Positions 16,342-25,900 of a stretch of DNA of 29,198 nucleotides are shown here, one piece after another. Location: the NCBI GenBank assembly GCA_937899715.1, contig CALCNX010000120.1:1-29198 (forward strand), written 5' to 3'. The notes under the pieces were generated by a model. That model had not been told where the DNA came from. It saw only the letters and a list, made by a program, of their open reading frames with translations, and ran no database searches. Position numbers and translations under genes: made by a program. Origin of the DNA: an uncultured bacterium. Lineage in GTDB: Bacteria > Bacteroidota > Ignavibacteria > Kapaibacteriales > UBA4661. Position 1 is the stretch's first letter; each line of letters begins with the position of its first letter.

Positions 16342-18446
16342 TGAACTATCGCTATTGTATTACGGCTATCATGCTGTCCGTCCTGTTGCTATTTCATGGC
16401 AAAAGGGTGTGTGCGCAGCAACAGCAAGAGCTTCAATGGCAGGTGATTGGCTCTCTTCAGCAAACTCACTTGCAAGGGAAGGTTGCTGCAATTAGCCCGT
16501 ATCAAGTTCTTATTGCTGGTGGGTATGAATATAATGCCGAAGGAGGCACAAAAACACCTCTCAGTAGCTGCGAAGTAATTGATACCCGCAGCCGCCGTAT
16601 TACCGAAGCACTGGCGATGAACGTTCCGCACGCAGAGGCAGCATTGGTACAAAATGGTGATTCTAACTTTGTGATACTGAGCGGTGTCAGCGCCATGAAC
16701 ACACTCACGAAGGTCTGCGAGTATTACGATCGTTTTTACAAGTCGTGGCGTGTGTTGGGGTCGCTTCAGATAGCACGCCGTAACCCACTGGCAACATTTA
16801 TCAGCAATGATGAAATTCTCGTCGTGGGTGGTACAAGCGCAGAAGATAAACCCATTTCGATAACTGAAATTTTCAATATTAAAACCGGGCGCAGCCGGGT
16901 TGTCGCTCAATTCCCTTATTCCATTGCTGCTGCTGCCTGTGCGGTCTCGGTGGATTGTTCATATGGCGATGCTATTGTCGTTGCCGGTAGAAGCGCTGAC
17001 GGGAAAGCGCATAAGGCGATACACCGATACAACGAGAAAAAGAAGCAATGGGAACTGAAGGGGGAATATCTTGATTCTGTCTTTGCTCCCCATCTTCTCC
17101 GGCTTTACGATGATCGTCTTGTTCTTTCGGGCGGGATAAAAAGTGCGTTGTCCGACGGAATTACCGCAGCATCGGGTGATATTGGCATTGAAACATACAC
17201 GGGCTTTCGGCGAGCCGCCGCGATGAAAACGGCTCGTGAAGGGCACTGCACCGTACAATGGAATAATGACTCGCTGCTTGTGTTGGGTGGTCGAGATGCA
17301 AACGGCGCGATACTTCGCCAAACTGAATGGGTTGATTTGCTGACCGGAAAATGTTTGCCGGGTGCGACGCTCCAAGAGCCTCGCTATGGATGTTTGGCAA
17401 TTGGTCTTCCCGGGTTCGATAGTTTTGGCTGCCAAGACGAGTTGCGAATCCTTGTTGTCGGTGGCACTAATGCTCAAGGAACGGCGATAAAAAGCGTTGA
17501 GGTGCTGGAACGAGTACAAAAAGGTTTCACCTCAGCCCGTCAGGACGAACTTTCGTTCTTGCGGTATTTGCCATCAGCACTGACCTCGCCGATTGTTCTG
17601 CTCCTTTGTATTATTTTTATTGGCTGCCTTGTGCTGGCATTGCTCTACTTAGTGCGGTCTTTGCGTGAGCAGTTGCAGGTGGAACAGGAGCATTTGCGCG
17701 TGCAGCATGAACAAGAGTTTTTGCGGCTTCAAATCACAACCTTGCAGTTGCAAACGCTTCATCTTCAGATGAAACCGCATTTTGTCTATAATTCTCTGGC
17801 AGCAGTGGAGTCGTTGGTACTCGAAAAGAAAACCGAAATGGCTTCCCATTACATTCGAGTACTGGCAAAACTTTTCCGCATGGTGCTTGAACACAGCGAT
17901 AACAGCACGGTATCGGTTCAGCGGGCAATTGATTTCTTGAATGTCTATATTGCGCTTGAGCAACTACGCATGGACTACACCTTCGACTACGTGGTGGAGC
18001 ACACGCTGTCGCCGGAGCAACTCGCAATGCCCATACCAAGTATGCTCATTCAACCATATGTGGAAAACGCCATTAAATACGGGCTGGGACTACTGCAAGA
18101 TTTTAATTTTATGCACCCCGCCCAGAAGCGTATGGGACATTTGTCGGTCAAGATTTCTCATCTCGAACAGCAGGAAAAAGAGTATATTCTGTGTGTCGTG
18201 GAGGACAATGGCGTGGGGCGCGCCAAAGCACAGGAAGTCTATGCTTCGCGCGGTGCTCATCATCAAGGTCTTTCACGTTCCACTCGTATTAACGAGCAAC
18301 GCTTGACATTGCTTTCGGACTTACAGATGCAGGTGCAGAGCGTTCAGTATGACGATTTGGCTGATGACGATGGTTCCGCCATAGGAACACGAGTTGCTTT
18401 ACACATTCCAATTCTTTCACAACCTCATCTGGGGGAAGCTGTTTGA
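16341..18446 (+). CDS. Kelch-ectodomain sensor histidine kinase, LytS type
   Basis: A 701-residue receptor kinase. Signal peptide 1-25 (ending VCAQ); residues 28-395 are the same seven-bladed kelch-like ectodomain as the four upstream proteins (QELQW, SSCEVID at 75-81, CEYYD at 126, ILVVGG at 159-164). Transmembrane helix 415-438, coiled coil 440-475, then a LytS-type His_kinase domain with acceptor H480 (KPHFVYNSL) and an HATPase domain with N576 (QPYVENAIKYG) and EDNGVG at 621-626. It should autophosphorylate and signal to the adjacent LytTR regulator. Its start overlaps the stop of gene 4 (TAATG) and its stop overlaps the regulator start (TGATG). AAAGGA six bases upstream could let ribosomes enter independently. 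It is the only kelch copy in the operon with an output domain. Confidence 0.93.
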   Translation: MNYRYCITAIMLSVLLLFHGKRVCAQQQQELQWQVIGSLQQTHLQGKVAAISPYQVLIAGGYEYNAEGGTKTPLSSCEVIDTRSRRITEALAMNVPHAEAALVQNGDSNFVILSGVSAMNTLTKVCEYYDRFYKSWRVLGSLQIARRNPLATFISNDEILVVGGTSAEDKPISITEIFNIKTGRSRVVAQFPYSIAAAACAVSVDCSYGDAIVVAGRSADGKAHKAIHRYNEKKKQWELKGEYLDSVFAPHLLRLYDDRLVLSGGIKSALSDGITAASGDIGIETYTGFRRAAAMKTAREGHCTVQWNNDSLLVLGGRDANGAILRQTEWVDLLTGKCLPGATLQEPRYGCLAIGLPGFDSFGCQDELRILVVGGTNAQGTAIKSVEVLERVQKGFTSARQDELSFLRYLPSALTSPIVLLLCIIFIGCLVLALLYLVRSLREQLQVEQEHLRVQHEQEFLRLQITTLQLQTLHLQMKPHFVYNSLAAVESLVLEKKTEMASHYIRVLAKLFRMVLEHSDNSTVSVQRAIDFLNVYIALEQLRMDYTFDYVVEHTLSPEQLAMPIPSMLIQPYVENAIKYGLGLLQDFNFMHPAQKRMGHLSVKISHLEQQEKEYILCVVEDNGVGRAKAQEVYASRGAHHQGLSRSTRINEQRLTLLSDLQMQVQSVQYDDLADDDGSAIGTRVALHIPILSQPHLGEAV

Positions 18447-19186
18447 TGCTGCGAGCAATTATTGTTGACGACGAAAAAGCACAACGCTTCACGCTCCAAC
18501 GCAAGCTGGAGACGGCTTTTTCGGATACCGTTACTATTATCGGTGAGGCGTTTTCTGTGGACACCGCTATCTTCGCCATCCGCAATCTTGAGCCGGACAT
18601 TGTCTTTTTGGATATTGATTTAATCGGAGGTACAGGTTTTGACGTTTTGGATGCCTTTACGGAGCTGACATTTGCAGTCGTTTTTGTAACGAGTTACCCC
18701 GAATTTGGTGCCCGTGCCTTTCGGTATCAAGCTATTGACTATATTTTGAAGCCTATAGACCCCGATGAACTCCGCGAGGCGGTAAAACGTGTGCTGAACG
18801 CACGACCACGAACGGAGGCTACGGTTACGCAGACGGGATTAACTACATCGTTTTTGTCTGCCCGTTTGCGTGATGGTGGTGTGCTGGCAATGCCGGTGCA
18901 AAGTATTGTGTATTGCGAAGCATTTAGTGGTTATGTGAAAGTGGCACTGGAAGATGGGGCTTCCTACTATTTACTCAATACGCTCACCGAATGTGCTGAA
19001 ACTCTTGCTGAGGTGGGCGGCATAGAAATTGAACGGGGAACATTGATTAACTGCACATACTGTACAGGCTGGGAGCCAAGCGGGCGGGGGGCTGTCGCTA
19101 TTATGGCAAATGGGGAACGTCTCAATGTATCAAAACGAATGAAACCCACCTTTGTTTCGATTATGAGCCAGCGCCTTGGCACGTAA
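18446..19186 (+). CDS. LytTR-family response regulator
   Basis: A 246-residue regulator of usual LytTR size. The receiver domain (1-120) has acidic pocket D8-D9, acceptor D56 (FLDID), T82 and K102 (LKPID). The C-terminal part, about 140-243, has the LytTR DNA-binding pattern (VYCEAFSGYVKV, then LNTLTECAE, then a final basic VSKRMK stretch). It is translationally coupled to the kinase (TGATG at 18444-18448), so the two form one two-component system. LytTR proteins bind two direct-repeat half-sites about 21-22 bp apart, usually as activators. A repeat with that spacing lies 360 bp downstream, before the giant surface-protein gene. An ATG is chosen over a TTG one codon earlier. Confidence 0.95.
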   Translation: MLRAIIVDDEKAQRFTLQRKLETAFSDTVTIIGEAFSVDTAIFAIRNLEPDIVFLDIDLIGGTGFDVLDAFTELTFAVVFVTSYPEFGARAFRYQAIDYILKPIDPDELREAVKRVLNARPRTEATVTQTGLTTSFLSARLRDGGVLAMPVQSIVYCEAFSGYVKVALEDGASYYLLNTLTECAETLAEVGGIEIERGTLINCTYCTGWEPSGRGAVAIMANGERLNVSKRMKPTFVSIMSQRLGT

Positions 19187-19220
19187 GCACTTCCTTGTCT
19201 TTTTTCTTGTTTATCATAGC

Positions 19221-19261
19221 GTTCGCTCTGTGAAGATTTTCATGGAGCGAGCATTGTTTTT
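19221..19261 (+). terminator. Probable terminator of the kelch/LytS/LytTR operon
   Basis: A stem of 12-14 pairs including G-U pairs (19221-19234 with 19239-19252, loop GATT) is followed by a T-run at 19256-19261. It lies 35 bp after the regulator's stop codon. Confidence 0.65.
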
Positions 19262-19545
19262 GGCGGAAGTGAGGTGCGAGTGCTGACAACATAGCCTTGA
19301 CTATGACTTTATAGGTAGAGGAAAAGATGACGTTTGGGGTTATCGCTTGCGGTCAGACATTGTGCTAAATTGTTGCCGTGTAAAAATAATACTGAGCAGA
19401 ATACTTTTGTAGAGGAGGTGCAAATAATCGTGTGAATTGAGCCTTGTGCTTTGCAAGAGCAACGTATAAAAAATGGTTTTGTCTCCTCATGTGCCGAAAC
19501 AGGGGGCAAGAAAAAACGACATTTTTCCTCTCAAAAATGAGAGTT

Positions 19546-19581
19546 ATGTCCCGCTCAGCGTTTTAAATGTCCCGCTCAGCG
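19546..19581 (+). repeat. 15-bp direct repeat with 21-bp period, candidate regulator site
   Basis: ATGTCCCGCTCAGCG occurs at 19546-19560 and again at 19567-19581, two helical turns apart on the same DNA face. It ends about 40 bp before a TATAAT box. Spacing and placement fit a LytTR-type activator site; the sequence does not itself prove which protein binds. Confidence 0.55.
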
Positions 19582-19620
19582 CTTTTTGCCTTCCGAAATT
19601 TTTTTTTAGGAGAAATGCGC

Positions 19621-19626
19621 TATAAT
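19621..19626 (+). promoter_or_regulatory. TATAAT -10-like box
   Basis: An exact sigma-70 -10 hexamer. The -35 position (about 19598) is a T-run and poor, as expected if an activator bound at the upstream repeat is needed. It may be chance in AT-rich DNA. Confidence 0.3.
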
Positions 19627-19653
19627 TTGTGTTTGATAGCATTCTGAAGCCTT

Positions 19654-19711
19654 GAAAATGTAAATGCCAAAGTAAAGTTTAGACTTTGCGGCTGTTCTTT
19701 TTTACATTTTC
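19654..19711 (+). other. Long stem-loop in the putative leader of the giant gene
   Basis: A perfect 11-bp outer stem (GAAAATGTAAA at 19654-19664 with its complement at 19701-19711) encloses an inner stem CAAAGT/ACTTTG (19668-19673 with 19683-19688). There is no T-run directly after the outer stem, so it is not a standard terminator. It may be a leader structure affecting stability or translation. Confidence 0.5.
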
Positions 19712-19949
19712 TCCTTGGTTCCACGGTGCGGGATTTTTAGAAAAACTGTAGCAATCTTGAATTTTTCAAAACCTCTGCACGTTTCGTTTTATATGTTGGG
19801 TCCATATTACATTGCTGTAATTTATGGCTATTAACCTAACTGTACATGACTTTTCGTCAGAGATATTTGTTACTTTTCCCCACTATTCTTGGGCTTGGTT
19901 TTTTGATAATTTTGATATGTACTTATTCTAGTTTTTTTAATTTATTGTG

Positions 19950-22900
19950 ATGTTATTTATGATTAAACAGCATAGTTCTCCCTATCGTTTTGCCGTCTTT
20001 CTGGCAATCGTGCTTGTGCTAATAAGGCTATCCGTTGAGAGTGCTTGGGCACAAGCTGTCTCCTTAGATACAGAATTTACAAGTAATGCCCTTGGTGCCT
20101 TAGCTGGTCATAGTGCTCCTTATTCTCGTGTACTGTTGCAGCCGGACGGAAAAATTATTGTTGCAGCAGAACAGGGATTGGTACGATTTAATACCAATGG
20201 CACAAAAGACCAATCGTTTCAATTTCCTGCGATGAGGATTGATCCTTTTTCAGCTGAAATTCTCCTTCAGCCGGATGGGAAAATTATTGTTGCCGGTGCG
20301 TATCCAAATTTTCTCACGGTCTATCGCTTCAATACCGATGGGTCAAGAGATATGTCATTTAACGCCAGTAATGCTGCTTGTAATGGTGGTTCATCAATTC
20401 GCAGTGCTGCTCTCCTATCAGATGGTAAAATATTAATTGGTGGTGCTGTCTCAACGTTTGGTGGACAGACTGCTGCCAATCTCTTCCGTTTGAATCAGGA
20501 TGGTACGGTGGATGCTACATTCAATGCAGGTGGAAGTGGTGCGAGTGTATGGCCGGCATGTATGCTGCCCCTTCCGGATGGAAAAATCTTGGTTGGCGGT
20601 TTTACAGGAACTTATAATGATATTGCTCACGGAGGAATTTACAGACTTAATGCCGACGGTACACTTGATGAGAGCTTCAATGCCGGTGGCGGTTTTAGCG
20701 GTGGAATAGATCGATATGGTCCGCAATCGTTTGCTTTGCGTACAGATGGGAAATATGCTGTTATTGGCGACTTTACCAGCTTTCAGGGGCTGAGTTCAGC
20801 TTTTGTCGCGGTTGTCAATCCCGATGGCTCGCCGGATATATCGTTTCAATCTACCGCCGTAGGAGTTAATGGTAGTGCTTGGTGCGTTGCCATTCAGCCC
20901 GATGGTAAATTTCTTGTTGGCGGTGCTTTTTCTATGACCAACTCTAACAGCTTTACTCGTTTTAATGCTGATGGTACGTTGGATGATACATGGAATATTG
21001 GATCCGGCTTTAATGGTCGTGTCTTTGGTGCTGTCATTCAGCCCGATGGTAAAATCGTAGTCGCCGGAGAACATACAACGTATAATGATACCACGACGAG
21101 CTATATCGCACGATTAAGTACAACACTTGCTGAGATTTCTACCTTTGCAGCACGATATTCGGGTAGAACATTTAATGAGTCAATGCTTACGAATGATGGT
21201 TCAATCTCCAACACGCAAATCATAACGCTCAACAATAATTTGCGATGGACAAGTAGTGTTGTCAATGGTACAACCTTGACAAACGGTGTTCACTACACCG
21301 TGGCAAACCTTCCTGCGGGACTTTCGCTTGTGCTTACAAAGAATTCATATCAAGATGTAGAAATTGCGATAACCGGAAAGGCTCTTTCCCACAGTGCCGC
21401 AAACAGTATCAATAATGTTCAAATTACCTTTACAGATGCTGCTCTTTGGAATGGACAGACGGCAGCGTCGGTCGTGGATTTGAATGGAATTAATCTATCT
21501 ATTGTCTTTGGTGATCAGCCCACCGCTTCCTATTCTGCTACGACCTTTAGCGAGTCTCTCCCCGCTAACGATGGCAGTATTGCTACCGTGCATACCATTA
21601 CTCTCGGCTTGGCGACATGGGCAAGTACGATTCCTGATGGTACCGTCTTGACACCCGATGAACACTTTACCGCAGCAAACGTGCCCTCCGGCTTGACGGC
21701 AGTGGTAACAAAGATTTCTGCCACCCAAGCAACAATCAGCTTTACGGGCAATGCAGCAAATCATAAAAGTGTTAATAATGCCAATAATGTTCAATTAGCC
21801 TTCACGGACAGCGCACTGGAAGGTGTTTCTGCCTCATCGGTACAGGGTTTGAATGGTGTGAATCTAGGTGTTACATTCTCGAACCCCGGCTTTATGGGGT
21901 CATTCTACACGTTTCCAGAAGATACAACCAACGACGGCCGAATCTCTACCACAAGAACGGTTGCCTTGATAGATGAAGAATGGACATCTTCGGTCGGTAT
22001 TGGAATGGAGTTTGTAAATGGTGTCCATTATAGTGCGCCAACTATTCCCGACGGACTACAGATACATATCACGAAGGTATCCAATACTGAAGCAACTATT
22101 AGCTTTACTGGTGCAGCACTAGAACATAATGCTTGGCATTATAGTAATACCTTCCTTTTTACTCCGCAGGCATTCACAAGTTTATCGCCTTACAATGATA
22201 GACCTGGGGGGATAAGGCTGACGATTAACTTTATTAAAAATGCTACAGCGCTTTATTCATTTACAAATTTTGATGAGAGTATTCCGGCGAACAATGGTTC
22301 TATAGCCACTATTCGTACCATAAGTCTTTCCGCTACGAAATGGACAAGCGCTATTGCGACAGGTGCAACATTAATAAATGGAACACATTTTTCAGCATTC
22401 AATATCCCACTAGGATTGACAGCCGTAGTGACAAAAATAAGCGATGCGCAAGCAACGATTGGTTTCATAGGTAATGCGGTAGAGCATCAAAGCCTCAATA
22501 GTGTGAACAATGTACAGCTTATCTTTGCTGATGCTGCCCTTAGTAGCGTTGCGACAGCAAATGTTGAAGGCTTGAATGCTATTGATCTTTCGATAACATT
22601 TAGAGATAACGGTAGCGCTATCCCATATGCCGTTTACTCCGATTCCGTTTTTGTTGAATCAGGCGCAGACGATGGCACTATTACAACAGCGCAAACCATT
22701 ACTTTGGGTGAAGAGGCATGGGCATCTAGTATCCCCGATGGTGCCGAATTTATCGAAGGAACTCATTTTATAGCAAGCGGTGTTCCGGATGGATTAACAT
22801 TATCTATTACACGTACATCTTCAACGACTGCGCAATTAACATTTACTGGGAATGCTACCATTCATAGAAATTTTAATGATGCTACAATAGTATTAGAATT

Positions 22901-25900
22901 TTTGGATGCTGCAGTTTTAGGCATGAATATTCAAAATGTCGAAGGCTTGTCACCAAAATCATTATTGATTGATTTCAAAGACATTATTTCCGCAACATAT
23001 TCAGGTACTACCTTCTTAGAATCTGCGGCAAATAATGGTAGCATAGCGACAACGCAAACAATTACACTCAGAACTGCAACTTGGTCAAATTCAGCTGCTT
23101 CTTTTACGCCCGGTGTACATTATAGTATTACAAATGTTCCTCAGGGCTTGACGGCAGTAGTAACAAAAGTTTCACAATCGACGGCAAGAATTAGCTTCAC
23201 AGGCAATGCACTTAATCATTTTAGTGCTAACAATGTTACGAATGCTCAGCTTACTTTTACTAATGCAGCATTGCATTTTGCATTTACTACTTCTCAAGTA
23301 GAAGGCTTAAATGGTGTAAACCTCAGTATTCTTTTTCGTGATCCGACTGCAACATTTTCAGGGACAACCTTCCTAGAATCGGTGGTAAATAATGGTAGCA
23401 CTGCTACAACACAAACCATCACACTCGGTGCTGCAACATGGGCTAGCAGTATTGCAAACGGTACTACTCTGACTGTTGGTACACATTATACTATTGCAAA
23501 TGTTCCTGTCGGCTTAACGGCAGTATTGACGAAAATATCTGCCTCACGTGTAGCTATTAATCTTATTGGCAATGCCGCAAATCATCAAAATGCGGATAAT
23601 GTTAATAATGTTCAGATCACCTTCACCGATGCCGCTCTCGATGGTGCTTCTGCTTCTTCCGTTCAAGGCTTGAACGGTGTTAATCTCAGTATTGTCTTTA
23701 TCGGTAAAGAGTGTAACACCGTGACAACATTTGCGGGGAACGGTGCATCTGCATCCGTGAACGGCACAGGTGTTGCGGCTTCTTTTATCGACCCCTATGC
23801 CGTTGCAACGGATAAAAGCGGCAATGTCTATATTGCCGACGGCAGCACGGTGCGCAAAATTACTCCAAATGGCGTGGTCTCTACGCTAACCCAATCAGTC
23901 GGTGGAAATGGCATTGCTATTGATGGTTCAGGTACTATCTTCACCATAGAGCAAACAAAAATCAATAAAATCACTCCCGCCGGAGTGGTGACAACGGTTC
24001 CAACATCGGGTCTTACGCTCTCCAATGGCAGCGATATTGCTGTGGATGCTTTCGGAAACTTATTCGTCAGCGATGGACTAAACAGCATCTACAAAATTGC
24101 CCCCACTGGTGTAACGACAAAATTGAATAACCAGCCCGTTATTGCTGCTGGCATAGCAGTTGACCCGCTTGGCAATGTGTATGCCGGTGGGTATAATACC
24201 AACAAAGTATATAAAATTGCCCCTAATGGTAATCTTACCACAATTGCCGGAACAGGGCAAGCAGGATATGCTGATGGAGTGGGGACATCGGCACAGTTTA
24301 ATCAACCTGTTGGACTTACGCTGGATGCGAGTGGAAATATCTACGTAATGGACTATGTGGGTAGTCGTATTCGCAAAATTACCCCTGGCGGTGTTGTTTC
24401 GACTATTGCTGGTTCGGGCACCGTCGGCTATGCCGATGGCGTTGGCACAAGTGCTTCGTTTAACTACCCGCTTCATGTTGCATTGGATACTACGGGCAAT
24501 CTTTTTGTTACCGACAGATTGAACTATCGCATACGCAGTATCAATGTGTGTGGTGCTTCGGGTGCTTTGTCGGGTGCTGCTGTATATCTTGGTACAGGAT
24601 TCCAAGAGTCCACCACAAATAATGGCAGCATTGCCGCTACAACAAGTACCATCGTACTTGGTTCGGTAACGTGGGCAAGTAGTATTGCAAACGGCACAGC
24701 ACTAACGGCTGGTACACACTTTACAGCATCAAATGTCCCTTCGGGCTTGACGGCAGTGGTAACAAAGATTTCTGCCTCACAAGCAACTATCAGTTTTACT
24801 GGCAATGCCGCGAATCACCTGAGCACGAATAATGTTAATAATGTTCAGCTTACCTTTACCGATGCTGCATTGAATGGTGTTTCTGCTTCCTCGGTTCAAG
24901 GTTTGAATGGTGTCAACCTGAGTATCGCATACCTCAATCCCGGTTCTGCTCTCTACTCCGGCACAGTCTTTCCGGAAGCTGCCGCCAATGATGGTACGAT
25001 TACCACGACACGAACTATTACCTTGTTCAATGAGCAATGGTCATCAGCAATTGGTATAGGGACGGTGTTGGTCAATGGCTCACATTATAGCGCAGCTGGC
25101 GTTCCTGCGGGCTTGCTGATGAGCATTACCAAAATATCCGGTACTGCTGCAACGATTAGCTTCACTGGCACTGCACTGGCACACCAAAATGCCAATGACG
25201 CACTTGTTACGTTGACCTTCACGCCGCAAGCACTGGCAAGTCTCACACCAAGTAATCAGGTCGGCGGTCTCAATAAAACGCTGACGATTGATTTCAACGA
25301 TAACCCGTCGGCATCGTATTCGGGAACGACATTTTTGGAAGCTCTGCCGGCAAATAACGGAACAATCGCCACCGTCCGTACCGTTACTCTTTTTGCCGCC
25401 GAGTGGACGAGCACTGTTGCCAGTGGTTCGGTATTAACTGCCGGAGCACATTATATCGCAAGCAATGTTCCTGCTGGGTTGACAGTAGTGATAACAAAAA
25501 TTAGTTCTACCGGGGCGACACTTAGTTTTACGGGCAACGCCATAGCGCATCAAAGCGCGAACAGTGTGAGTAACGTACAAATTACATTCTTCAATGCTGC
25601 CTTGAGTAGTCATGCAATATCAAGCATTGCTGGCTTGAATGGTGTGAGTCTTTCGTTAAACTTCAACGACAATGCCGTGGCTTCCTACTCCGGAACGACC
25701 TTTAGCGAAGCAAGCGCTAATGATGGTACTGTTTCAACGACCCGCACGGTGACTTTGGCATTTGATACCTTTGTTCCAACGGGCATCTTTACCGAAGGCG
25801 TTCACTTCACGGCAACGGGTGTCCCGGCTGGGCTGACGCTAACGGTCACCCGCACATCGCAATCGGCTGCTCAGATAGCATTCACGGGTTCGGCGGCGGC

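Larger units (their letters stand above)
19187..19949 (+). other. 763-bp control region before the giant surface-protein gene
   Basis: No supported protein gene. From left to right it holds: a terminator (19221-19261); a stretch with nothing recognised (19262-19527); a small perfect hairpin CTCTCA/TGAGAG (19528-19543); a 15-bp direct repeat (19546-19581); a TATAAT box (19621-19626); a 58-nt stem-loop (19654-19711); and an exact TAnnTTTG box at 19907-19914 (TAATTTTG) with only a poorly spaced TTG upstream. Either the TATAAT or the TAATTTTG site could be the promoter, giving leaders of roughly 317 or 30 nt. Confidence 0.5.

Noticed and set aside
19309..19509. Minus-strand frame of 66 codons in the control region
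   Set aside because: No protein features and no supporting signals.
19608..19647. AGGAG followed by a 10-codon frame, possible leader peptide
   Set aside because: Only two bases separate AGGAG from the ATG, too close for normal initiation, and the peptide has no run of regulatory codons.
24078..24605. Minus-strand frame of 175 codons inside the giant gene, and several similar ones
   Set aside because: These arise from repetitive, biased codons of the plus-strand gene; they lack domains and follow the repeat pattern.
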